39,540 nucleotides of DNA from a virus (IMGVR_UViG_3300009081_000023:1-39540); one strand, 5' to 3'. Shown: positions 30,359 to 39,024, counted from the stretch's first letter. The notes: generated by a model from the letters alone, not told the origin. Made by a program: numbers and translations.

Positions 30359-30942
30359 TGCCTCTTTCGTCTGTTCTTGGTGCCCAGTCGCTGATAAAGC
30401 CGGGTGTGTGCACGTCATCTACCCGTCCCGCGTCACCGTTTGAGGGGCAAACTATCTACGAGACTGACACCGATTTGGTCAAGTCGTATGACGGTTCAAA
30501 CTGGAACACCATCGGACCAACCACTCAAGCAATTACCGCGGCAAGTGCCGCAACTGTCGCCACATCACAAACCACCACAAGCACCTCCTACACCGATTTA
30601 ACCACCGCAGGCCCATCGCTAACCCTGACCACAGGAACCACCGCCATAGTGCAAGTCCATTTCAGATACAGCAACTCAAGCGGAAACGCCAACAACGAAA
30701 CAGGCGTAGGGCACATGAGTTTTGCTGTGTCTGGTGCAACAACAATCTCGGCCGCAGACGCAACCTGCGCACAAGGCCCACAAATCCATTCCTCCCACGT
30801 TCAAACCCGTAGCGGCGTTTTCTATGTGTCAGGTTTAACGGCTGGCTCAAACGTGTTCACAGCAAAATACAGGGTTTCTGGTTCGGGTACTGTTGGCACC
30901 GGAACTTTTTCGGAACGACACATCGCCGTTTTTGCCCTGTAG
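30358..30942 (+). CDS. receptor-binding fibre protein, second copy of module
   Basis: A 194-aa protein. Residues 13-45 (KPGVCTSSTRPASPFEGQ, TIYETDTDLVKSYDGSNW) repeat the module of the 29484 gene, while the C-terminal domain (SYTDLTTAGPSLTLTTGTTA, TAIVQVHFRYSNSSGNANN, GTFSERHIAVFAL) is different. It looks like a fibre of the same attachment site with another tip. Codons are again mostly C/A-ended in the tip, unlike the module. Confidence 0.7.
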   Translation: MPLSSVLGAQSLIKPGVCTSSTRPASPFEGQTIYETDTDLVKSYDGSNWNTIGPTTQAITAASAATVATSQTTTSTSYTDLTTAGPSLTLTTGTTAIVQVHFRYSNSSGNANNETGVGHMSFAVSGATTISAADATCAQGPQIHSSHVQTRSGVFYVSGLTAGSNVFTAKYRVSGSGTVGTGTFSERHIAVFAL

Positions 30943-30949
30943 GTAGCAG

Positions 30950-31783
30950 ATGGCTACCATCTACAACGAACCCGGCAAGGTTTATAACGAAGCCACGTTC
31001 ATCTATGACCAGGCTACGGTCACCGTCACCGCTACCGCCACAGGCTCAGGTACAGGCACCCAAACCGCTGTCGGACTCGTCACCCGCATCCGCACCGCCA
31101 CCGGCTCAGGCACAGGAACCTCCAACAACTCGATTGCGTTCAAACTGCTACGCACCGCACAAGGCTCAGGTGGCGCAGGCACAGGCGACAACGCAGACCC
31201 GAACGTCATCCCCGTCCGTACTGCCACAGGTTCTGGCACTGGTGCGGCGTCAACCGCCGAGAACTTCTTTTCGGTCTTTGCCCGTACTGCGAGCGCATCA
31301 GGCACCGGAACATCCACCGCAGTACGCCTCGTCATCGACATCCGCACCGCCACCGGCTCAGGTCAAGGAACCCAGACTGCTATCAAATCCCAGTTCGTGG
31401 TTCGCACCGCAACCGCATCAGGAACATCAGCCCAGTCCGCTCTCATCCGCGAAGTCCTCCCCCGCACCGCTACCGGTTCAGGTGTCGGCGACTACGTCCC
31501 AGCAGATTGGACTAAGTCCAGAATATTTCGTGTACCCCCAGACGATGACTACCCGCTTGTCAACCGTTTGGGAACAGGTGCCGCAGACCGCCTGTTCTCT
31601 TTTGCGCCCCAAGGTGTGCGTGCCCGCAACCTTTACAAACTCACCGACGGAACCTACACGCTTACCGACCCGCGTCGCCCCGAACGAGTCGTCAAGGTCT
31701 ACTACGGTGGACACAACATTTTCCTAGAAGACTCAGAGGTAGCAGAACTGACTGCCGCCGGGTACGGAGCGTACATATCCTGA
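30950..31783 (+). CDS. repeat-rich tail protein with duplicated C-terminal domain
   Basis: A 277-aa protein. Residues about 23-185 consist of eight repeats of 19-23 residues, each built around RTATGSGTGT and a following hydrophobic stretch (for example RTATGSGQGTQTAIKSQFVV). This is a regular beta-repeat likely to make a thin shaft. The C-terminal 75 residues (ARNLYKLTDGTYTL, VKVYYGGHNIFLEDSEVAEL, TAAGYGAYIS) are shared with the next gene. It ends inside the next start (TGATGG). Confidence 0.65.
   Translation: MATIYNEPGKVYNEATFIYDQATVTVTATATGSGTGTQTAVGLVTRIRTATGSGTGTSNNSIAFKLLRTAQGSGGAGTGDNADPNVIPVRTATGSGTGAASTAENFFSVFARTASASGTGTSTAVRLVIDIRTATGSGQGTQTAIKSQFVVRTATASGTSAQSALIREVLPRTATGSGVGDYVPADWTKSRIFRVPPDDDYPLVNRLGTGAADRLFSFAPQGVRARNLYKLTDGTYTLTDPRRPERVVKVYYGGHNIFLEDSEVAELTAAGYGAYIS
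31015..31490 (+). repeat. eight tandem protein-level repeats (RTATGSGTGT type)
   Basis: The DNA for the repeats also keeps short identical blocks such as CGCACCGCCACCGGCTCAGG, so the array may have grown by slippage or unequal exchange. Repeat length varies from 19 to 23 codons. Confidence 0.65.
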
Positions 31784-32079
31784 TGGCAATTTTCACCCCA
31801 CCCACCGACGATTACGTCCACCCGGTTATCATCACCGAAATCATGGGCGGATACAGGCTGAACAAAGATAAGCGGATAGCGAACAACTGGGGACGACACC
31901 TAGCCGGTGGACCCCGAGGCCGCAACGTCTACCTACTCACTAACGGTACACTCACAGAAAACCAGCCCAGTGACGAGAACCTTATTGTGCGAACCTATTT
32001 GGGTGGGCATAATAATGAGGTAGATGCAACAGAGGTGGCGGCGCTAACAGCCGCAGGATACGGGGCGTACATAACATGA
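31783..32079 (+). CDS. small tail protein sharing the C-terminal domain of its neighbour
   Basis: A 98-aa protein from an ATG that overlaps the previous stop. The last 55 residues (RGRNVYLLTNGTLTENQPSD, then VRTYLGGHNNEVDATEVAAL and TAAGYGAYIT) match the end of the 30950 protein, a duplication. The first 40 residues are different. The shared domain may be a tail-binding or fold-locking unit. Confidence 0.65.
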   Translation: MAIFTPPTDDYVHPVIITEIMGGYRLNKDKRIANNWGRHLAGGPRGRNVYLLTNGTLTENQPSDENLIVRTYLGGHNNEVDATEVAALTAAGYGAYIT

Positions 32080-32351
32080 AGCACAAGGAAACCCATCCAG
32101 GGTTGGATGTCGAAGGATGCTTCGGCTGTCGTATAGCACAGGTCCGCATGGGTACTAACACGACCACCACCCGTGGGGCCAAGGTTGCCGAAGTTACTCA
32201 GACTGAACGTAACTGGAACAAGGACATGCCCGCATACAAGAGGTTGAGGGCTGATGGGTTACAGCCAAAACGTATAGATGGTGCGGCTGAAGTAGAGAAA
32301 AAGGCACAGGAGTCTTGGCAGGTAGAGACAGGCATTTTGCCTAACCGTTAG
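32076..32351 (+). CDS. conserved phage protein with Cys/His motif
   Basis: A 91-aa protein, ATGA overlap. The N-terminus KHKETHPGLDVEGCFGCRIA is a conserved phage motif with His and a Cys-x2-Cys pair, perhaps a metal site. The rest is charged helix (TERNWNKDMPAYKRLRADGL, AEVEKKAQESWQVETG). It lies between tail and glycosyltransferase genes; its role is unknown. Confidence 0.65.
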   Translation: MKHKETHPGLDVEGCFGCRIAQVRMGTNTTTTRGAKVAEVTQTERNWNKDMPAYKRLRADGLQPKRIDGAAEVEKKAQESWQVETGILPNR

Positions 32352-32353
32352 CC

Positions 32354-33025
32354 GTGATAACAGGATTCAAAAACCGGTACCCCGGTCAAACCATCTATGT
32401 GTTTGGCTCCGGTAAATCATTGGACTTTTATTCCAAAGAGTTCTTTGACGACAAAATTTGTGTGGCAACCAACCAAGTTGGTCATGTGTACGGCCTCAAA
32501 AACTATGTGTCGTGCGGCCACCACTATGAGGCCGGTGAAAGGTATCGGGCGCTTGGTATGGAAGCACCTATCGTGACCCCAGACAGAGACACGACACGCC
32601 TCGACATGGCACCACTTCCCGATGAGGGCAACGTGTTTAGGTATCCTGCCTCAAGACAGTATTTTCACCGGTTCGACGTGAACCTGCATTGGCCCAAAAA
32701 CCCAGACGCGCTGGTTGTCGGGTCGTCTGGGTTGCACTCCGCGATGCACTTGGCGCAGTACATGGGCGCTTCAACGATTGTGTTGGTCGGCGTGGACCTG
32801 GGAACCCTGGATGGGCACACCAACTTTGAGGCTTACCTTCATCGGGGGCAGGTTGATAAGGTGCGTGGAGCACAAACGGAACATTCGTGGGTTGCTTGGG
32901 AAAAGCACACCAGGGATGTTGCGAACAAACTGCGTGAACTTGGATGTCAGGTGATTTCATTGAACCCTTTTATTGACCCGAACCTTGAAGGACACCAGTA
33001 CAGGGGTGTTTGTGAAATCAACTAG
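32354..33025 (+). CDS. glycosyltransferase-like protein (DUF115/MptE-like fold)
   Basis: A 223-aa protein from a GTG start. The N-terminus QTIYVFGSGKSLDFYSKEFF is a Rossmann-like nucleotide loop, followed by CVATNQVGHVYGLKNYVSCG and later DALVVGSSGLHSAMHLAQYM and TIVLVGVDLGTLDGHTNF. This order resembles the DUF115/6-hydroxymethylpterin diphosphokinase-like and sialyltransferase-like proteins used in glycan or flagellin modification. With the next gene it suggests sugar modification of virion or host wall. Specific reaction unknown. Confidence 0.6.
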   Translation: MITGFKNRYPGQTIYVFGSGKSLDFYSKEFFDDKICVATNQVGHVYGLKNYVSCGHHYEAGERYRALGMEAPIVTPDRDTTRLDMAPLPDEGNVFRYPASRQYFHRFDVNLHWPKNPDALVVGSSGLHSAMHLAQYMGASTIVLVGVDLGTLDGHTNFEAYLHRGQVDKVRGAQTEHSWVAWEKHTRDVANKLRELGCQVISLNPFIDPNLEGHQYRGVCEIN

Positions 33026-34130
33026 GTACCTTTCTTTCTTTGGGCCGCACATGCCGAACATTGGGTATGGTCGCATGTTCAACTCTTTGTTGGAAGAATT
33101 GTCCAAACATGTAACCATCGATGAGCACGCTGAACATGCGGTGTGGGCGATGCAACCGAACATGGTGAAGGGCTGGTTCAAGGGACAAAAGCGAACCATC
33201 TTGACGATGTGGGAAACCGATGAATTGCCAAACTCTTTCAAAGATTATTTGCCGCAGTTCGACACCGTCATCGTCCCGTGCCTACACAACATGGAGTTAT
33301 TTGAGCCGCACCATCCGAATGTGCATGTGATTCCGTTGGGCGTTGACCGTTCCGTGTGGTACCCCCGGACGCGGGGCACTGACGGCAAGTTCCGTATTTT
33401 CGCTGGAGGTTCCGAATGGTATCGAAAAGGTTTGGATGTCGTAGTCGAGGTATTTACTAGGTTGAATTTGCCTGACTGTGAGTTGCATATCAAAATTCCT
33501 CCACCCCATTTGGGTGCCCCCGAGGTGATGGATTGGCCGAACGTGGTGATGCACACCGAATGGATGACCCTGGAGGAAGAAGTTGATTTGGTCACCTCAT
33601 GCGATTTGTTTGTGTCTGCTTCCCGAGGCGAAGGGTTCGGCTTGATGCCGTTGCAGGCCATCTCTGCTGGTGTCCCAACTGTTATTACCGACATGACTGG
33701 GCATCGAGAATTTTCCGACTTGGCAAATTATCGTGTCAGCGGCAACTTGGAGCCTTCTCGTATAACAACCTGGGAAACTATCGGGAATTGGGTTGAACCG
33801 AATCGCGATGAACTTGCTGACGCCATCAAAGATGTGTATCACAATCGGGAGAAGGCAAACAAACTGGCCTTACGAAACGCCCCACAAACAGCGGCGTTCA
33901 ACTGGGCTACCGCCGCAGAACAATTCTTGCAAATAGTCAAACCTTCAGACCGAAAGGTTGAACCATCTCAAACCCCCGCTGGAGAAATCCTGGTGCCAGT
34001 ACGGGTGAACAAGACGGTAATAGCGGACATTGGCAGGTATCATGTCCACCTGGTTCCCGGCCATGTACATCATGTATTCTTGAACGTGCGGGACGCTCTC
34101 GCTAACTCCGGTTACCTCATAGAAGATTAA
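33012..34130 (+). CDS. GT4-family glycosyltransferase (GT-B fold)
   Basis: A 372-aa protein; GTG 33012 is chosen because AGGGG stands 5 bases before it. The N-terminal lobe has FFGPHMPNIGYGRMFNSLL. The C-terminal lobe has the sugar-nucleotide site SASRGEGFGLMPLQAISAG (about residues 202-220) followed by VPTVITD. The usual E-x7-E of GT4 enzymes is E207-x7-Q215 here, so the second Glu is replaced. After about residue 310 comes an extra beta-rich tail (ILVPVRVNKTVIADIGRYHV). It probably glycosylates a phage or host surface molecule. Confidence 0.8.
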   Translation: MKSTRYLSFFGPHMPNIGYGRMFNSLLEELSKHVTIDEHAEHAVWAMQPNMVKGWFKGQKRTILTMWETDELPNSFKDYLPQFDTVIVPCLHNMELFEPHHPNVHVIPLGVDRSVWYPRTRGTDGKFRIFAGGSEWYRKGLDVVVEVFTRLNLPDCELHIKIPPPHLGAPEVMDWPNVVMHTEWMTLEEEVDLVTSCDLFVSASRGEGFGLMPLQAISAGVPTVITDMTGHREFSDLANYRVSGNLEPSRITTWETIGNWVEPNRDELADAIKDVYHNREKANKLALRNAPQTAAFNWATAAEQFLQIVKPSDRKVEPSQTPAGEILVPVRVNKTVIADIGRYHVHLVPGHVHHVFLNVRDALANSGYLIED

Positions 34131-34140
34131 AAGGAAACAT

Positions 34141-34272
34141 ATGCCCAAGGTCGGGAAAAAGGAATTCAGTTACAGTGCCGCAGGTATGAAGGCCGCTAAG
34201 GCTGAGGCCATGAAGACTGGCAAGAAGATGGTCGACGCCAAGAAAAAGAACAAGAAGAAGAGTGGCAAGTAA
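34141..34272 (+). CDS. small basic structural protein 1
   Basis: A 43-aa protein with AAAAGGAAAC before its ATG. MPKVGKKEFSYSAAGMKAAK is a common phage motif, followed by a Lys-rich tail (KKKNKKKSGK). Highly basic, probably nucleic-acid binding or virion associated. It overlaps the next gene by 11 bases. Confidence 0.65.
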   Translation: MPKVGKKEFSYSAAGMKAAKAEAMKTGKKMVDAKKKNKKKSGK

Positions 34273-34420
34273 AAAGCCTTTTTGGGAAACCAAAAACCCT
34301 AAGAAAAAGTCTATGCCGTTGACCTCTGCACAGAAGTCTGCGGCCCAGGCCCGCGCCAAGAAGTCTGGCCGCCCATACCCGAACCTTGTTGATAACGCTT
34401 GGGCTAAACGCAATGGCTAA
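34262..34420 (+). CDS. small basic structural protein 2
   Basis: A 52-aa protein from a GTG start within the end of the previous gene. It is Lys/Ala-rich (WETKNPKKKSMPLTSAQKSA, then KKSGRPYPNLVDNAWAKRNG). The ending SGRPYPNLVDN... is recurrent among small phage proteins. Role unknown. Confidence 0.6.
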   Translation: MASKKPFWETKNPKKKSMPLTSAQKSAAQARAKKSGRPYPNLVDNAWAKRNG

Positions 34421-34670
34421 ATACCAAGGCAAGAACGTCTCGCTCAACAGCCCTCGCCGCATCAGCAAAGGCGAACCCGGCTACGGGCGCAAGAAGTCTG
34501 TGGTGTATGTGTCGGCTGGCGAACAGGTGAAACGTGTCATGTTTGGCGACCCCAACATGACCATCAAAAAAGAACAACCTGGGCGGCGCGCAAACTTCCG
34601 TGCCCGACACAACTGCGACAATCCCGGACCCAAGACCAAAGCCCGCTATTGGTCTTGTAAGGCTTGGTAG
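34413..34670 (+). CDS. conserved FRARHNC phage protein
   Basis: An 85-aa protein overlapping the previous stop by 8 bases. The C-terminal stretch FRARHNCDNPGPKTKARYWS is a widespread conserved motif of uncharacterised phage proteins; in front of it VMFGDPNMTIKKEQPGRRAN. It is basic and contains two Cys. Position near the adaptor suggests a head or tail completion role, but this is not established. Confidence 0.7.
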   Translation: MAKYQGKNVSLNSPRRISKGEPGYGRKKSVVYVSAGEQVKRVMFGDPNMTIKKEQPGRRANFRARHNCDNPGPKTKARYWSCKAW

Positions 34671-34682
34671 AATCAGCCGACC

Positions 34683-35570
34683 ATGACTACCGCCGCAACC
34701 GTCATCGACAGGACGTTGCGCCAACTGCTATCGGGAACGGTTGAGCCACGCAACAAACTGCAAACATCCATCGACTCCGACGACACCTCGGTCGTCACCA
34801 CCTACGCCCTCGAAGGGTTGCGCCAAGGTCAGACGTTTGAGATTGACTCGGAACTTTTCTACATTTGGGAAGCAGACAACGGCACCAAAACACTGACGGT
34901 TGAGCGCGGATATGCGGGCACCACCCCAGCAAGCCACACCGCTGGCGCACTCATCAAACTTCAGCCGCGGTTCCCTCGCGCCCAAATACTTGAAGCCATC
35001 AACGACGAACTATCCGACCTGTCATCCCCCGTTAACGGCCTGTTCCAAGTGAAGACCGTGGACATCGACTACAACGGTTCGGACACGATGATTGACTTCA
35101 CCGGTGTTACCAACGTCATCGACCTGCTTTCGGTGTCGGTGCGTTATCTGACGGACGACTATCCGGTGGCACGCAAGGTGCGACTGGTTCGCAACGTCCC
35201 TACCGATGACTTCCCTTCCGGGTTGGCTTTACGATTTGACCAGGGTGTGTTCCCCGGTCGTCTCCGTATCGTTTACAAGGCGCCGTACACTGCCGCATCT
35301 GGCGAGTCGACGAACCTGTTGACCGCTTCCGGCGTGCAGGACTCTGTTGTTGACCTGCTGATTTTGGGTTGCCAGATTCGGTTGATGGGGCCACGCGAAA
35401 TTAAACGGAACTTCACCGAATCCCAAGGCGACACTCGTCGAGCAGAAGAAGTCGGTGCAGGCGCTATCGCCGGGTCTATCACGAACCTGTTGCGTATGCG
35501 CCGTGACCGCATCATTTCTGAAGCCGCGAAACTCAAGAGGTCATACCCCACGTTCTTGACTAAGGACTAG
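34683..35570 (+). CDS. head-tail adaptor/connector candidate
   Basis: A 295-aa protein. A helical N-terminus (VIDRTLRQLLSGTVEPRNKL) is followed by a beta unit (EIDSELFYIWEADNGTKTLT, VERGYAGTTPASHTAGALIK), a motif also found in the fibre gene at 37435. The middle has FPRAQILEAINDELSDLSSP, and the C-terminus has DSVVDLLILGCQIRLMGPRE, as in connector or tail-tube proteins of podovirus-like actinophages. It directly precedes the large tail protein and could join portal and tail. Confidence 0.65.
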   Translation: MTTAATVIDRTLRQLLSGTVEPRNKLQTSIDSDDTSVVTTYALEGLRQGQTFEIDSELFYIWEADNGTKTLTVERGYAGTTPASHTAGALIKLQPRFPRAQILEAINDELSDLSSPVNGLFQVKTVDIDYNGSDTMIDFTGVTNVIDLLSVSVRYLTDDYPVARKVRLVRNVPTDDFPSGLALRFDQGVFPGRLRIVYKAPYTAASGESTNLLTASGVQDSVVDLLILGCQIRLMGPREIKRNFTESQGDTRRAEEVGAGAIAGSITNLLRMRRDRIISEAAKLKRSYPTFLTKD

Positions 35571-35572
35571 CC

Positions 35573-37426
35573 GTGACCACGTTGATGCGGTTCACCGACC
35601 CGTTCTACCCTGCGCCGCCTTTCTTTACAGGTGGGGCCGCCACCCAGTTGGTGCCAGACATTTTCCCTGTTGCCATCAACGGACGCCCTTACCTGTTGGA
35701 CCAGCGTTCTGGACAGTTTGCCCGCGGCTTTGAAGCCCGTGTCCGCGATTCGGTAGACCAGTCCACCGCCCCTGGTGAAGCCGCTATTAACCCGCAGGGG
35801 TTGTGGCGTCGAGGTGAAGTGTCGTGGCATTTCGGTGCAGGCCAGAAATATGCGGACACCGCCGAAGCCCAGGACTACAGATTTTTGTCCTCCAAAGGCA
35901 TAAATCCGTGGCGTAAAGGTGAACTGTCTTTGCTTAATGCCACCGAGTTGTCATTGTCTTCCGCTGGGACAATTATTCCTATGGCGGTGGCGGGCACCCA
36001 CCTGTATGTCGGCGACGGGGAGACACTCAAGTACACCACCGACCCTTTTGCTTCTAGCCCGTCCTGGACTTCGGTCACTACTGGTGCTCCGGCTACGAGC
36101 GATGTGTTGTCTTTGGCAACTGATGGCACCACAGTGTTTGTTGCGTATGAAGGAAACGCCATCTATTCGACCGCCATCGGTGGCGCGTCGGTAGCCCAAT
36201 ATTACCCGTCAAGCGGCTCCACGGCCTACGACTACACGGTGATGGAATACGTCAAAGGCCGGTTGGTTGCCGGACATGACAACCACATCCACCTACCCAC
36301 ATCCGCTGGCGGCAGCCACTCTCCGTTTTTTGCCCACCCGAACACTTCGTTCCTGTTCACTGGATTCGCTTCAGGGCAGAACGCTATTTATGCCGCGGGC
36401 CACGCCAACAACACCAGCCTCATCTACAAAATCACCATCAAAACAGACGGCACGCTTGACGTCCCTGTTGTCGCTCTCGAACTTCCGCTTGGCGAAATCG
36501 TCTTCAGCATTTACGGGTACCTTGGCGGCGTCCTTATCGGCACCAACAAAGGTGTCCGCTATGCGACCACTGATACGAACAGCAACCTTGTTGCGGGTGT
36601 AATCATCCCCACCCCGAACCCAGTGCGTTCGTTCACCGCTGAAGACCGATACGTTTGGTACGGGATGTCCAACTACGACGGCACATCAAGCGGCCTGGGG
36701 CGTCTCGACCTTGGTACACCTACCGCCGCGAACACCCCCGCATACGCATCAGATTTGATGTACGAATCAACAGCGAACGTGTTGAAATGCGTCACCATGA
36801 ACGGCAAGCGCCTGTTCTCTGTGGCTGGTGTCGGTGTGGTTGCCGAAGACTCAGACAATCTTGTTTCTGTCGGCGAAATCGTTACGGGCATTTACCGTTG
36901 GGGTATCCCTGACCGCAAGTTCGTCGCCAAGTTCGATACCCGTTCCGTTCCTTTGACTGGGGAAATCACCCCCCATGTCAGTTTGGACAACGGCGAATAC
37001 GTTGCCTTGAATCCTCACGTCACACAGGGCACCACCGAACATGTGGCCACCGGACCACAAACCAAATTCATTGAAGCAAAGTTCAAACTGGAGTTGGAGC
37101 GTGCATCCGCCACAGCAGGGCCGACTCTTACCCGTTGGATGTCACGCGCTTACGCCACCCCTGCCCGCTCCCAAATTTTCCGTGTCCCAATATTGATGCA
37201 CAAACGCCTTGTGGTGCGCGGCTCCGAATACGAGATGGATGTCAACTACGAACTTAATCTTCTTCGCGACCTGGTTACCAACCCTCGGGTTATCACATAC
37301 CAGGAAAACACGGAGTCGTATTCGGTAATCTTGGAAGACCTACAATTCCAGGCCATTGACGGCTTGGAGTACGAGTGGGACCTTGAAGGCACTTGTACTG
37401 TTACAATGCGTTCGGTTCAGGACTAG
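35573..37426 (+). CDS. large tail protein, probable beta-propeller
   Basis: A 617-aa protein from a GTG start. After PFYPAPPFFTGGAATQLVPD the middle 350 residues consist of repeated strands with short signatures such as THLYVGDGETLKYTTDP, TTVFVAYEGNAIYSTAIGG, NAIYAAGHANNTSLIYKI, GVLIGTNKGVRYATTDTN and RYVWYGMSNYDG: a multi-blade propeller. A beta domain follows (GEITPHVSLDNGEYVALN). Such proteins are tail nozzle or minor tail proteins in podovirus-like phages. Confidence 0.7.
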   Translation: MTTLMRFTDPFYPAPPFFTGGAATQLVPDIFPVAINGRPYLLDQRSGQFARGFEARVRDSVDQSTAPGEAAINPQGLWRRGEVSWHFGAGQKYADTAEAQDYRFLSSKGINPWRKGELSLLNATELSLSSAGTIIPMAVAGTHLYVGDGETLKYTTDPFASSPSWTSVTTGAPATSDVLSLATDGTTVFVAYEGNAIYSTAIGGASVAQYYPSSGSTAYDYTVMEYVKGRLVAGHDNHIHLPTSAGGSHSPFFAHPNTSFLFTGFASGQNAIYAAGHANNTSLIYKITIKTDGTLDVPVVALELPLGEIVFSIYGYLGGVLIGTNKGVRYATTDTNSNLVAGVIIPTPNPVRSFTAEDRYVWYGMSNYDGTSSGLGRLDLGTPTAANTPAYASDLMYESTANVLKCVTMNGKRLFSVAGVGVVAEDSDNLVSVGEIVTGIYRWGIPDRKFVAKFDTRSVPLTGEITPHVSLDNGEYVALNPHVTQGTTEHVATGPQTKFIEAKFKLELERASATAGPTLTRWMSRAYATPARSQIFRVPILMHKRLVVRGSEYEMDVNYELNLLRDLVTNPRVITYQENTESYSVILEDLQFQAIDGLEYEWDLEGTCTVTMRSVQD

Positions 37427-37434
37427 GAGAGTAA

Positions 37435-38337
37435 ATGGCATACGCAACACGGAGGTCTTACGCTGGCGCGGCCCCTGCCTGCACCCTGACCAACAACGTC
37501 GCATCCGGCGACACCTCAATGTCCCTCACTGGGGACACGACTAACTGGCCTTCGACCGCCAACGGGCCGTTCTTCATGGTCATTGACCCAGGTTTGGCAA
37601 CCGAAGAAAAGATTCTGGTCATTACCCGTTCGACGGGTTCCCTGTCATCGGTGACCCGTGGTGCAGATGGGACGATTGCTTCTGCCCACAACGCGGGAGC
37701 CAATTGCTACCCGGTGTTCACCGCTATCGATGCGGACCAGGCGAACAAGGTTGCTTCGACGTTGACCACTAAGGGTGACTTGTTGGTGACGGATGGTTCT
37801 GCTTTGAACCGTCTTGCCGCTGGTACTAACGATTATTTGTTGGTTGCTGATTCTGGTCAGACGAATGGTGTGAAGTGGGCGCAGGTTAATGCGTCCGGTA
37901 TTGCGTCTGACGCTGTGACTACCGCAAAGATTCTTGATGCGAACGTGACCACGTCAAAGATTGCAGATAACGCCGTGACTCAAGCAAAGTTGGCTGACCG
38001 TGTTATCGGTTCCGCTGAGTACGACAGCCTCTCATTAAACGCTCAGACTGGTACTACTTACACGTTGGTGTTGGCTGACGCGCACAAAGTTTTGACTCTG
38101 AACAACGCTTCCCCTATTACGTTGACCGTGCCCCCCGAGTCGTCGGTTGCTTTTGAGATTGGTGACCAAGTGAACTTGTTGCAGTTGGGTGCAGGTCAGG
38201 TGACGGTTGCGGCTGGTTCTGGTGTGACCTTGAGGGCACAGGGCACTCGCGTGAAGTTGAACGGTCAGTACGCTCTCGCCACTCTTGTGAAGATTGGCAC
38301 CGATGAGTGGGTGCTGGTCGGCAACACGGTGGCGTAA
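37435..38337 (+). CDS. tail fibre protein
   Basis: A 300-aa protein with GGAG before its ATG. The N-terminal 105 residues contain the 'ATEEKILVITRSTGSLSSVT...AHNAGANCYP' motif that also occurs in the adaptor. A coil of DAVTTAKILDANVTTSKIAD and NAVTQAKLADRV repeats is a typical trimeric fibre neck. The C-terminal domain is TYTLVLADAHKVLTLNNASP, then LLQLGAGQVTVAAGSGVTLR. Codon use changes from C-ended to G/T-ended at about 37770, in the middle of the gene. Confidence 0.75.
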   Translation: MAYATRRSYAGAAPACTLTNNVASGDTSMSLTGDTTNWPSTANGPFFMVIDPGLATEEKILVITRSTGSLSSVTRGADGTIASAHNAGANCYPVFTAIDADQANKVASTLTTKGDLLVTDGSALNRLAAGTNDYLLVADSGQTNGVKWAQVNASGIASDAVTTAKILDANVTTSKIADNAVTQAKLADRVIGSAEYDSLSLNAQTGTTYTLVLADAHKVLTLNNASPITLTVPPESSVAFEIGDQVNLLQLGAGQVTVAAGSGVTLRAQGTRVKLNGQYALATLVKIGTDEWVLVGNTVA

Positions 38338-39023
38338 TGCAAATCATCGGGTCACCGGCGGCTCGCAACACCCCATCTTCCGTTGAATACATTGCTGTTG
38401 GTGGTGGCGCTAACGGCACTGGGGGTAACTGGACGAACAATGAGTTCGGTACGGGTGGCGGTGGTGGTGGTTTGGCTTCTGGGACTTTAACTAATCCTGT
38501 TTCTGGGACGGTGACTGTTGGCGGGGCTGGTGCTAATTCGACGTTCTTCGGTGAAACTGGTAACGGCGGTAGTCAGGGTACTTCTAGTCAACAGCCCCAG
38601 TTCAGTTCTGGCGGTGTAGGCGGTGGGCGTAGCACTGTTGGTGGTGGTAATGGTGGCAACGGTGGCACTGTCGGAGCCAATGGTGTTGCTGGTAACGCAT
38701 CAAGTATTTCTGGTACGTCCGTAACTTACGGTGGCGGCGGAGGAGGTAGCAGCCAGACGGCTCCTGGCACTGGTGGGGCTGGGGGCGGAGGTAACGGCGG
38801 TACGTCTGTTGGGAGTGCCGGTACCGTTAACACTGGCGGTGGTGGTGGCGGCGGTGCGTTCGGCGTTGGCGGCGCTGGTGGCACTGGCGTGGTAATCATG
38901 CGTTACACCGACACATTTGACGACCCTTTCTCCATTGATGTTGGTTTGACCTACGCCAAAACGACAAGCGGTGGGTACAAAGTGTTTACGTTTACTGCTG
39001 GTACCGGAACGGTGACGTTCTGA
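38337..39023 (+). CDS. second glycine-rich tail adhesin
   Basis: A 228-aa protein whose ATG overlaps the previous stop. After SVEYIAVGGG the chain is mostly Gly runs (GTGGGGGGLASGTL, GGGNGGNGGTVGANG, GTVNTGGGGGGGAFGVGG), ending in a short beta part (GVVIMRYTDTFDDPFSIDVG, GTGTVTF). Same design as the 28594 adhesin, probably a paralogue used for receptor contact. The stalk protein gene starts one base after its stop. Confidence 0.7.
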   Translation: MQIIGSPAARNTPSSVEYIAVGGGANGTGGNWTNNEFGTGGGGGGLASGTLTNPVSGTVTVGGAGANSTFFGETGNGGSQGTSSQQPQFSSGGVGGGRSTVGGGNGGNGGTVGANGVAGNASSISGTSVTYGGGGGGSSQTAPGTGGAGGGGNGGTSVGSAGTVNTGGGGGGGAFGVGGAGGTGVVIMRYTDTFDDPFSIDVGLTYAKTTSGGYKVFTFTAGTGTVTF

Positions 39024-39024
39024 G

